A DNA stretch of 5,489 bases, taken from NCBI GenBank assembly GCA_013290035.1, contig JABCYT010000287.1, forward strand, positions 1 to 5,489, given 5' to 3'. Shown piece after piece: positions 1 to 5,489 of this stretch. Position 1 is the first letter of the stretch, and each line of letters begins with the position of its first letter. A program made the position numbers and the translations under genes. Source of the DNA: Alphaproteobacteria bacterium (GTDB lineage Bacteria; Pseudomonadota; Alphaproteobacteria; Reyranellales; Reyranellaceae). The notes below the pieces were generated by a model. The model ran no database searches. It saw only the letters and a list, made by a program, of their open reading frames with translations, and had not been told where the DNA came from.

Positions 1-358
1 TGATGAAGATCATCGTGCCGAGGCTGCCGGCCCACGGGAAGTTGAGCCGGGCGAGCGCGTAGCCCGCCAGCACGCCGCAGAACAGCGAGATCAGCGTCGA
101 GACCACGGCGATGAACATGGTGTTCAACATCCAGCGCGCGAAGTTCGTCTCCTCGAACAGGTATTCGATGTGCTCGAGCGTCGGATGGTTGGTCCAGAAC
201 GGCATGTAGTTGGGCGCGTTCCACGGCCGGTAGAGCTCGCCGTCCGGCCGGAAGGTCGTGATGATCATCCAGTAGAACGGGAACAGCAGGACAAAGACGA
301 ACAGGATCAACGGGATGTTGTAGAACACCCACCGTCGCCAGGCTGCGCCCTCGATCAT
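1..358 (-). CDS. Carbohydrate ABC transporter permease, MalG/UgpE family (3' end beyond window)
   Basis: This is the second inner-membrane permease of a sugar-type ABC importer. It pairs with the MalF-like subunit just upstream to form the substrate channel. Only the first 119 codons are inside the window. Residues about 11-35 form a long hydrophobic first membrane helix (FVFVLLFPFYWMIITTF), followed by a periplasmic stretch with Trp and Pro. The segment NTMFIAVVSTLISLFCGVLA (79-98), followed by GYALARLNFPW, is the typical start of the MalG transport domain. The cytoplasmic EAA loop, which would contact the ATPase, lies beyond the left edge. The ATG at 358 has a GGGAGA ribosome-binding site nine bases upstream (368-373) and lies 18 nt after the MalF-like stop, so the genes are probably co-transcribed. 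The family call is firm; the substrate cannot be read from this fragment. Confidence 0.92.
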   Translation of the reverse strand, partial: MIEGAAWRRWVFYNIPLILFVFVLLFPFYWMIITTFRPDGELYRPWNAPNYMPFWTNHPTLEHIEYLFEETNFARWMLNTMFIAVVSTLISLFCGVLAGYALARLNFPWAGSLGTMIFI

Positions 359-376
359 GTCAGGGTGTCTCCCAGC

Positions 377-1306
377 TCATCGGGTTTCGACTCGGCGGAT
401 GTAGAGGAGCTGTACCACCACGATGATGAACAGGAACGGGAACATGGCGAGCGAGATCGCGGCGCCCTCCGACAACAGGCCGGTGCCGATGCCGATCTGG
501 TAGGCGTAGGTCGCGAAGAGCTGCGTGGCGTTGGCCGGCCCGCCGCCGGTCATGACATAGACGAGCTGGAAGTCGGCGAAGGTCTGGATCACCGAGAACA
601 GCATCACCACCATGGTGACCGGCAGCAGCAGCGGCCAGGTGACGTACCAGAACCGGTTCCACGGCCGGGCGCCGTCAATGGCGGCCGCCTCGTTGAGCTC
701 GGGACTGATGGTCTGCAGGCCGGCCAGCAGGCTGATGGCGAAGAACGGCACGCCGCGCCAGATGTTGACGATGATGATCGAGGTCATGGCGAGGTCGGGA
801 TCGCCCAGCCAGTTGATGCGGGTGGTGATGATGCCGAGATGGAACAGCGTCCAGTTGATGACGCTGAAGGTGGGGTCGAACATCCATTTCCAGGCGAAGG
901 TCGACAGCACCGTGGGAATGATGAAGGGCAGCAGGATGAAGGCGCGCACCAGCGCCTTGCCCTTGAAATGCCGGTTGAGCAGCATGGCCAGCCACAGGCC
1001 GAGCGCCAGCTTGAACACCGTCGTGACGCCGGTGTACCAGAAGGTGTTCCAGACCGCCGTGCGGAAAATGCTGTCGTCCCAGATCTTGCTGAAGTTCTTG
1101 AGGCCGACGAACTCGCCCGGGATGCCGACGCGCGAGCTGCTGAGCGCCAGCATCACGCCCTCGAAGAAGGGATAGGCGATGAACAGGCCGAGCAGCACCG
1201 CCGTGGGCACGAGCAGGGCGAGCGCCAGCCAGCGCTCGTCCTCCAGGCGCCGCAGTCGCGGGACGGGGCGACGAACTTCGACACCCGAGACTGCGGTCAC
1301 TGCCAT
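377..1306 (-). CDS. Carbohydrate ABC transporter permease, MalF/UgpA family
   Basis: A complete 309-residue inner-membrane permease, the usual length for short MalF-type (UgpA-like) subunits. A charged cytoplasmic N-terminus (about 1-25) leads into the first helix (WLALALLVPTAVLLGLFIAY, 26-45). Then comes the family segment VGLKNFSKIW (67-76), which precedes the transport domain starting near AVWNTFWYTG. Further helices lie near 96-110, 120-138, 175-200, 225-245 and 284-302. The ATPase-coupling EAA loop is clear: EAAAIDGARPWNRFWYVTWP (206-225), ending LLLP by 229. It also carries the FADFQLVYVMTGGGP signature (243-257) common in this family. The ATG at 1306 has an AGGTGAG ribosome-binding site six bases upstream (1313-1319), which supports this start. 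It follows the binding-protein gene by 39 nt and precedes the MalG-like gene by 18 nt, the standard binding protein-MalF-MalG order. Substrate is unknown; sugars, polyols or glycerol-3-phosphate are typical of the family. Confidence 0.95.
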   Translation of the reverse strand: MAVTAVSGVEVRRPVPRLRRLEDERWLALALLVPTAVLLGLFIAYPFFEGVMLALSSSRVGIPGEFVGLKNFSKIWDDSIFRTAVWNTFWYTGVTTVFKLALGLWLAMLLNRHFKGKALVRAFILLPFIIPTVLSTFAWKWMFDPTFSVINWTLFHLGIITTRINWLGDPDLAMTSIIIVNIWRGVPFFAISLLAGLQTISPELNEAAAIDGARPWNRFWYVTWPLLLPVTMVVMLFSVIQTFADFQLVYVMTGGGPANATQLFATYAYQIGIGTGLLSEGAAISLAMFPFLFIIVVVQLLYIRRVETR

Positions 1307-1345
1307 GGTGCACTCACCTGTTGTGCTACGCGATTAGAGGGAACC

Positions 1346-2671
1346 TTACACTTCGTAGACCTTCTTGAGCTCGCTCTCGGCCCATTTCACCGATTCCTCG
1401 GCCGGCATGCCCTGCACGGCCTTGGCGTACATGTCGGTGACGATGTACTTCGAGAGCACCTCCTGGGCCTTGGCGTTGGGCGGCCCGGCGTTGCCGATGG
1501 CCTGGCCGAGCCTGGCCGCGACCTTGTAGGGCGTCATGACCGGATCGACGTTCCATAGCGGGTCGCTCTCCCACTTGGCGGTGCACGGCGTGGCGAAGCC
1601 CTTCTGCGATTCGAAGAACTTCCGGTAGTTGGCCTCGGTGTGGAGCCACTTCAGGAACTCCTTCGCCGCGTCCTGGTTCTTGGAATACTTCATCAGCATG
1701 TTGGACTGCAGCAGATGGAAGCCGAACTGGCCGGCCGGGCCCTTAGGCAGCGGCGCGTGCAGGATGTCCTTGTTCAGCGGCTGGCCCTTCTCGGTCTGGT
1801 ACTGCTCGGGCTTGCGCAGCGCTTCGATGTAGATCGAAGCGCCGTTCAGCGTGGCCGCGATGGTCTGCGACAGGAACGCACGGTTGTTGTTGGTGTCGTC
1901 CCAGGCAAGGCCGCCCTCGTCGTGGGCGTCCTTCCAGAAGCCGGTCATGAACTTGACCGATTCGAGCGTCTCCTTGGAGTTGATGACCACGGTCTTGCCG
2001 TCCGCCTCGACCTCCTTGCCGCCCCACGACCACAGGTAGGGGTAGGTGAAGCCCGGCGCGTCGCCGAAGGTGTGGCCGAGCGTCTGGCCGAGCGGATGGC
2101 CCTTGGCCTTCAGCTTCTTGCCGGCCTCGCGGTAGGTCTCCCAGGTGTCGGGGAACTTGTCGACGCCGATCTCGTCGAACCACGACTTGCGGTAGGCGAC
2201 CATGCCGCCGATCACCGCCCACGGCATGCCCATGAACATCTTGCCGTCGCTGCAGATGGCTTTGGCATACGGGAAGAGCCCGCCCTCGCGCGTGCCGACT
2301 TCCTCGGCCAGCGCGCTCATGTCGACGACGCTGTTGGCGTAAAGATGGGTGTAGCTGTTGAACGACATGATCAGGTCGGGACCGGCGCCGGACTGGATGG
2401 CGGCCGTGATGCGCGGCTGCAGATCGTTGCCGTTCACCGTCTCGAGATTCATCTTGACGCCCAGCGCCTTCTCGGCCTCCGGCATCATTTCCTTGCGGAA
2501 CAGCGTGTCCGTCGCCGGCACGAAGTCGACCCACTTCAACCAATGCACGGTCTTCTGCTGGGCATAGGCCGGCGTGCGGCCGGTCGCCAGGATGCCCGCC
2601 ATCCCACCCAAAGAAACGGCGGCAGTGCCGCCGGCAAGCTTAAGCACGCTACGACGCTTGGTCTTGACCAT
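1346..2671 (-). CDS. Extracellular solute-binding protein of a sugar-type ABC importer (MalE/UgpB-like), Tat signal
   Basis: A 441-residue periplasmic binding protein that would capture the substrate and deliver it to the two permeases encoded downstream. The N-terminus has a twin-arginine motif (KRRSVLKLAGG, 5-15), a weakly hydrophobic helix rich in Gly and Ala, and an AYA-QQ cleavage site after about residue 37, so Tat export is likely. There is no lipobox cysteine. The mature part has family-1 features: PEAEKALGVKMNLE (64-77), LQPRITAAIQSGAGPDLIMS (84-103), and GMPWAVIGGMVAYRKSWFDE (148-167) with FPDTWETYREAGKKL (173-187). Aromatic residues near 209-217 (TYPYLWSWG) are the kind that stack on sugar rings. 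A C-terminal helical region follows (AAKEFLKWLH, 335-344). The ATG at 2671 has a GGGAGGA ribosome-binding site six bases upstream. Length and gene order match sugar importers; the actual ligand cannot be told. Confidence 0.93.
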   Translation of the reverse strand: MVKTKRRSVLKLAGGTAAVSLGGMAGILATGRTPAYAQQKTVHWLKWVDFVPATDTLFRKEMMPEAEKALGVKMNLETVNGNDLQPRITAAIQSGAGPDLIMSFNSYTHLYANSVVDMSALAEEVGTREGGLFPYAKAICSDGKMFMGMPWAVIGGMVAYRKSWFDEIGVDKFPDTWETYREAGKKLKAKGHPLGQTLGHTFGDAPGFTYPYLWSWGGKEVEADGKTVVINSKETLESVKFMTGFWKDAHDEGGLAWDDTNNNRAFLSQTIAATLNGASIYIEALRKPEQYQTEKGQPLNKDILHAPLPKGPAGQFGFHLLQSNMLMKYSKNQDAAKEFLKWLHTEANYRKFFESQKGFATPCTAKWESDPLWNVDPVMTPYKVAARLGQAIGNAGPPNAKAQEVLSKYIVTDMYAKAVQGMPAEESVKWAESELKKVYEV

Positions 2672-2676
2672 AAAAT

Positions 2677-2689
2677 GTCCTCCCAGGAC
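2677..2689 (-). promoter_or_regulatory. Ribosome-binding site of the binding-protein gene, inside a small stem-loop
   Basis: On the coding strand, GTCCTGGGAGGAC is a 5+5 perfect inverted repeat around a three-base GGG loop. The Shine-Dalgarno core GGGAGGA (2678-2684) occupies the loop and the 3' arm, six bases before the ATG at 2671. The motif is strong and decides the start. If the hairpin forms, it would partly mask the ribosome-binding site, but a 5-bp stem with a three-base loop is only marginally stable, so a regulatory role is a guess. Confidence 0.7.
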
Positions 2690-2724
2690 TGCCGCCTCGT
2701 TGGACGGCTTCGACTATTGCCGTC

Positions 2725-2754
2725 ATCGTAGGCATCAGGGAGCAACCGGCGCAA
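2725..2754 (-). promoter_or_regulatory. Weak candidate promoter for the sugar-type transporter operon
   Basis: On the minus strand, TTGCGC (2754-2749) and TACGAT (2730-2725) are separated by 18 bases. They resemble the -35 and -10 boxes of a housekeeping sigma factor, and would give a leader of roughly 45 nt before the ATG at 2671. The -35 half matches only at TTG, and such matches occur by chance in GC-rich DNA. What favours it is position: it is in the only real gap in the window, and its -35 box abuts the dyad at 2753-2770. Confidence 0.25.
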
Positions 2755-2770
2755 GTCGGTCCACCGACTT
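2753..2770. repeat. Perfect 8+8 inverted repeat between cyclase and binding-protein genes (operator or terminator candidate)
   Basis: The plus-strand sequence AAGTCGGTCCACCGACTT has two perfect 8-base arms around a two-base centre. As RNA it would fold as a 7-bp stem with a four-base loop. On the plus strand it runs straight into five Ts (2769-2773), the look of an intrinsic terminator for plus-strand transcription, yet no plus-strand gene needs one. On the minus strand, the direction of all genes here, it lies 40 nt past the cyclase stop and is followed by GCGCC rather than a U tract, so it would be a poor intrinsic terminator there. A dyad beside a candidate promoter also suits an operator for a dimeric repressor. 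The symmetry is certain; the role is not. Confidence 0.6.
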
Positions 2771-2810
2771 TTTCCGAGCGAATACTGGTCAAATCTTCGC
2801 CAGTCGGGAG

Positions 2811-4025
2811 TCAGAGCGTCTCGGGATCGAGCGTGAAGAGTTCCTTGGCCTGGCCGACGCCGCGCAGGGCGAAGCGGCCGACCGACACCAGGCGCGCCCG
2901 CTCGGCGGCGGGCAAGCAGTCGGCGAAGGTCGAGGAGACCAGCACCGAGCGATCGACCGATCGGCACATCGAGGCGATGCGACTGGTCTCGTTGACCGCC
3001 GGTCCCACGACCGTGAAGTCGAGCCGCTCGACGCTGCCGATATTGCCGTAGAACACCTCGCCGATATGCAGCCCGACATAGACCGACGTGACGGGCCGTT
3101 CCGCGGCGCGACGCTTCTCGTTCAGCTCCTTCACGCGCTCCCGCACGAGCTCTTCGGCCGTAAGCGCGCGGCGGCAGGCCTCGGAGGGGTCGTCGGCCCG
3201 GAACAGCGCCAGCGTGCCGTCGCCGATCAGCTTCAGCACGTCGCCGCCGGCTTCGTAGATCGCCGTGATCACGACCTCGGCATAGTCGTTCAGCAGCGGG
3301 ATGATCTCGCCCGGCAAGGCGGTGTCGGTGATGGTGGTGAAGCTGCGCAGGTCGGAGAACCACAGTGCTGCCTCGATGCGGTCGGCGACGCCGCGCTGGA
3401 TGCGGCCCTCGAGCACGCGCCGGCCGGCGTCGCGGCCGAGATAGACCTCGACCAGCGTGTCGGCGACCTTGGCCAGTGCGGCGCTCTTGATGGCGAGATG
3501 CAGCGCCGGCATGAGATGGCGAAGAGCCACGATGTTGGCGTCGCTGAAGCCCTGAGGGCTGCGCGTCGACCAACCCGAATAGACGCAGTCCATCTCGCCG
3601 ATGGCGGCCCCGCTTGCGAAGCGATGGACGAACACGATGTAGTCGGTGTGGCCCGCATCCTTCATTTCCTGGATGATGGGAAAATCGGCTGCCTCGCCGA
3701 ACACGAGGCGCCGGCGCAACTCCTCGCCGCCGGTCTGCAGCACGTGGTAGAACGGGCTGCGTTGCCAGGATTCGGCCGCGGCGCCCTCGGTGGTGCGACC
3801 ATACTGGATGGTCGCCTCCTCCTCGACATTGTCGTTGCGCCAGCGGAAGACCGTGCCTTCATGTACGGGATGCAACGTGTCGATGACGACGAGCGCCCGG
3901 CCGACCGGCAAGCCGGCCGCATTGCATTTCTCGCAGAATTCGCGCAGCAGATCGGTTTCCTGCGCGCCTGCCAGGCCGCTGCGGACGATCCAGTCGGTGA
4001 TGCGGTCGACGTCGGTGGTCTGCAT
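2811..4025 (-). CDS. Class III adenylate cyclase with N-terminal regulatory-type region
   Basis: A 404-residue soluble protein with a C-terminal class III cyclase domain (about 215-404) that should make cAMP from ATP as a homodimer. Catalytic residues appear intact: metal-binding Asp225 (FSDLRSFT) and Asp269 (IGDGTLALF), substrate-selecting Lys265, Asn345 and Arg349 of the VNETSR motif. In FTVVGPAVN the residue aligned with the second base-selecting position is Thr338, seven before Asn345, which is the class IIIb pattern and supports ATP over GTP. Residues about 1-185 have no catalytic motifs, no membrane helix and no signal peptide; they look like a GAF-like sensory region but I cannot assign a fold firmly. 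Residues 186-214 (VADTLVEVYLGRDAGRRVLE and on) form a linker seen in rhizobial cyclases of this type. The ATG at 4025 has only a weak GGGG upstream (4037-4040). The gene lies 16 nt after the OppF-like stop, suggesting co-transcription and perhaps translational coupling. Confidence 0.93.
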   Translation of the reverse strand: MQTTDVDRITDWIVRSGLAGAQETDLLREFCEKCNAAGLPVGRALVVIDTLHPVHEGTVFRWRNDNVEEEATIQYGRTTEGAAAESWQRSPFYHVLQTGGEELRRRLVFGEAADFPIIQEMKDAGHTDYIVFVHRFASGAAIGEMDCVYSGWSTRSPQGFSDANIVALRHLMPALHLAIKSAALAKVADTLVEVYLGRDAGRRVLEGRIQRGVADRIEAALWFSDLRSFTTITDTALPGEIIPLLNDYAEVVITAIYEAGGDVLKLIGDGTLALFRADDPSEACRRALTAEELVRERVKELNEKRRAAERPVTSVYVGLHIGEVFYGNIGSVERLDFTVVGPAVNETSRIASMCRSVDRSVLVSSTFADCLPAAERARLVSVGRFALRGVGQAKELFTLDPETL

Positions 4026-4041
4026 GGGACTTACAGCCCCA

Positions 4042-5010
4042 TCAACCCACGCGATCCCGGAAATGACAAGCGGCGCGATGTCCCGCGGCGACCGCCTCGA
4101 GCGCCGGCACTTCGCTCACGCAGCGTTCGGCCTTCATCGGGCAGCGCGGATTGAAATGGCAGCCCGGCGGCGGGTTGAGCGCGCTTGCGATCTCGCCCCG
4201 GGCTTTGGCCGTGGCCGAGGCGGCAACGAGGTGGAACGGGTCGGGGATCGCGGCGATCAGGGCGCGCGTGTAGGGATGGCGCGGGTCCTCGAAGATCTCC
4301 TGCCAGCCGCCCTGCTCGACGATGCGGCCGAGATACATCACGGCGACGCGGTCGCTCACATGCTCGACCACGCCGAGATCGTGGCTGATCATAATGTAGC
4401 TGAGGCCCATTTCGTCCTTGAGGTCAAGCAGCAGGTTGATGATCTGGGCGCGGATCGAAACGTCGAGCGCCGACACCGGCTCGTCGCAGATCACCAGCTT
4501 GGGCTGCAGGATCAGGGCGCGGGCGATGCCGATGCGCTGGCGCTGGCCGCCGGAGAATTCGTGCGGATAGCGGTCGGCATGGTCGGGGCGCAAGCCGACC
4601 TTGGCCATCATGTCCATGACCCGCTGGTCGACCTCGCTCCGGTCGGTGACGCCGTGCAGGCGCAAAGGATCGGCGAGCGTGCGCCGCACGGTCTGGCGCG
4701 GGTTGAGCGAGGCGTAGGGGTCCTGGAAGACCATCTGAACCGTGCGCGCCGTGGCCATGCGGTCGCGCCCGGAAATCGCCCGGCCGTTCAGGGCGATCCC
4801 GCCATGGGTCGGTGGGATCAGGCCCATGATGGCGAGCGCCAGGGTGGACTTGCCGCAGCCCGATTCGCCCACCAGCCCCAGGCACTCGCCGGGATTCACG
4901 TCGAGGCTGACGCCGTCGACCGCCTTCAGAATCTTGGTGCCGCCACGCAGCGCACCGCCGACGGTGAAATGGACCGCGAGGTCGTCGAGCTTCAGCAGCG
5001 GCTCAGCCAT
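4042..5010 (-). CDS. Peptide/nickel-type ABC transporter ATP-binding protein, OppF/DppF family
   Basis: A complete 322-residue cytoplasmic ATPase that powers uptake of oligopeptides, dipeptides or related solutes together with an OppD-type partner. All ABC motifs are present: Walker A GESGCGKST (48-56), Q-loop VFQDPYASLNP with Gln96, signature FSGGQRQRIGIARAL (152-166), Walker B LVICDE (172-177) with catalytic Glu177, D-loop SALD (180-183) and switch His210 (ISHDLGVV). The C-terminal extension typical of this subfamily begins at RHPYTRAL (244-251) and includes CHFNPRCP (284-291). Its four cysteines 284, 290, 297 and 315 have the same spacing as in the OppD-like neighbour. The ATG at 5010 overlaps the preceding gene's stop by 8 nt (ATGGCTGA) with no clear ribosome-binding site, so translation is probably coupled. 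The substrate cannot be read from an ATPase. Confidence 0.96.
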   Translation of the reverse strand: MAEPLLKLDDLAVHFTVGGALRGGTKILKAVDGVSLDVNPGECLGLVGESGCGKSTLALAIMGLIPPTHGGIALNGRAISGRDRMATARTVQMVFQDPYASLNPRQTVRRTLADPLRLHGVTDRSEVDQRVMDMMAKVGLRPDHADRYPHEFSGGQRQRIGIARALILQPKLVICDEPVSALDVSIRAQIINLLLDLKDEMGLSYIMISHDLGVVEHVSDRVAVMYLGRIVEQGGWQEIFEDPRHPYTRALIAAIPDPFHLVAASATAKARGEIASALNPPPGCHFNPRCPMKAERCVSEVPALEAVAAGHRAACHFRDRVG

Positions 5011-5489
5011 GATGGTGGCACCGCACCAGGCCGTCGGCCGGCAAGGCCGTGATCTCGGGCGCGGTCGAGCGGCAGATGTCGGTCACCGCCGGGCAGCGCG
5101 GATTGAAGCGGCAACCCGAAGGGTAGGCGGCGATCGACGGCACGACGCCCGAGATCTCGCGCAGCCGCTGCTGGCCGCGCCGGGAACGCTCGCCCAGGCG
5201 GGGCAGCGAATCGACCAGGCCCTGCGTATAGGGATGGCGCGGCGTGGCGAAGATCGCCCCGGCCACCTGGCTTTCGACGATGCGCCCGGCATACATCACG
5301 GCGACCCGCCGGCACATGTTGGCGACCAGCCCGAGATCGTGGCTGATCATCAGGATGGCCGTGCCCTTGGCGGCGCAGAGCTCGGCCATCAGGTCGATGA
5401 TCTCGGCCTGCACCGTGACGTCGAGCGCGGTGGTCGGCTCGTCGGCGATCAAGAGCTCCGGCCCGCAGGCGAGCGCGATGGCGATCATG
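5003..5489 (-). CDS. Peptide/nickel-type ABC transporter ATP-binding protein, OppD/DppD family (5' part beyond window)
   Basis: The C-terminal 161 residues or so of an ABC ATPase, the partner of the OppF-like protein encoded next. The reading frame stays open to the right edge, and the first visible Met (5488) is internal: MIAIALACGPELLIADEPTT is the stretch that normally follows the SGGxxQR signature. Visible parts, counted from that Met, are Walker B LLIADE (12-17), D-loop TALD, switch His50 (ISHDLGLV), the RHPYTQGLV subfamily motif (84-92), a PSGCRFNPRCP segment, and a terminal RCHHHG. Walker A, the Q-loop and the signature lie outside the window. Cysteines 126, 132, 139 and 157 repeat the spacing seen in the neighbour. 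Assignment to the D rather than the F subunit rests on gene order and on SLPRLGERSRRGQQRLREI, a linker typical of OppD/DppD proteins. Upstream permease and binding-protein genes are expected beyond the edge. Confidence 0.93.
   Translation of the reverse strand, partial: MIAIALACGPELLIADEPTTALDVTVQAEIIDLMAELCAAKGTAILMISHDLGLVANMCRRVAVMYAGRIVESQVAGAIFATPRHPYTQGLVDSLPRLGERSRRGQQRLREISGVVPSIAAYPSGCRFNPRCPAVTDICRSTAPEITALPADGLVRCHHHG

Noticed and set aside
650..659. GAACCGGTTC, a 10-bp perfect palindrome
   Set aside because: It lies within the MalF-like coding region, is short, and is expected by chance in GC-rich coding DNA; nothing else marks it as a site.
1307..1345. The 39-nt gap between binding-protein and MalF-like genes as a promoter or terminator
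   Set aside because: It contains the AGGTGAG ribosome-binding site but no convincing promoter boxes, dyad or U tract, and suits read-through within an operon.
170..1558. A 462-codon plus-strand open frame opposite the permease and binding-protein genes
   Set aside because: It crosses two well-supported minus-strand genes and the gap between them, and its translation is charged and repetitive with no domain. It is a shadow frame.
1640..2731. A 363-codon plus-strand open frame opposite the binding-protein gene
   Set aside because: It is the complement of a clear signal-peptide-bearing gene, and its Arg-, Leu- and Gly-rich translation resembles no family.
2787..2792. TTGACC on the minus strand as a -35 box just after the cyclase
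   Set aside because: At 16-18 bases downstream the sequence is AAAAG followed by GTCGG, with no acceptable -10 box.
2536..3573. A 345-codon minus-strand frame spanning the cyclase 3' half and the gap
   Set aside because: It is out of frame with the cyclase, its translation is Arg-rich without motifs, and it would overlap the start of the binding-protein gene.
2574..4154. A 526-codon plus-strand open frame covering the cyclase gene and the gap
   Set aside because: It runs antisense to a gene with intact catalytic motifs, its translation is low-complexity and rich in Arg, Asp, Gly, His and Gln with no recognisable domain, and long antisense frames are expected in GC-rich coding DNA.
3790..5052. 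A 420-codon plus-strand open frame opposite the cyclase and ATPase genes
   Set aside because: It is antisense to the OppF-like ATPase, whose motifs are all intact; composition and lack of domains fit a shadow.

Overview
The window is a compact, GC-rich bacterial segment in which every supportable gene lies on the minus strand, so transcription runs from position 5489 towards position 1. The families present, the near absence of non-coding DNA and an adenylate cyclase of a type common in Rhizobiales-like genomes suggest an alphaproteobacterium (a Bradyrhizobium- or Reyranella-like lineage). This is an inference from protein style and base composition. No rRNA or other marker gene is present to settle it.

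Right part (5489 to 2811), first in transcription order. The 3' part of an OppD/DppD-type ATPase gene overlaps by 8 nt a complete OppF/DppF-type ATPase gene. Sixteen nucleotides later comes a 404-residue class III adenylate cyclase. The two ATPases look like the paired motors of a peptide/nickel-type ABC importer whose binding protein and permeases would lie beyond the right edge. Spacing suggests the cyclase is the last gene of that operon.

Middle (2810 to 2672). A 139-bp gap, the only real intergenic region, holds a perfect 8+8 dyad (2753-2770), a weak candidate promoter, and a small stem-loop containing the Shine-Dalgarno sequence of the next gene.

Left part (2671 to 1). A second, unrelated ABC importer of the carbohydrate-uptake type 1 kind: a Tat-exported solute-binding protein, a MalF/UgpA-like permease and the first 119 codons of a MalG/UgpE-like permease. 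Its ATPase is not in view and may follow beyond the left edge.

Together the window shows a peptide-type importer, a cAMP-producing enzyme with a non-catalytic N-terminal region, and a sugar-type importer in tandem. The simplest reading is ordinary alphaproteobacterial transport operons. The placement of a cyclase between two nutrient importers is the most interesting feature, but a functional link is not shown by the sequence. The long plus-strand reading frames are shadows of these genes. I see no mobile element, CRISPR array, tRNA or rRNA.
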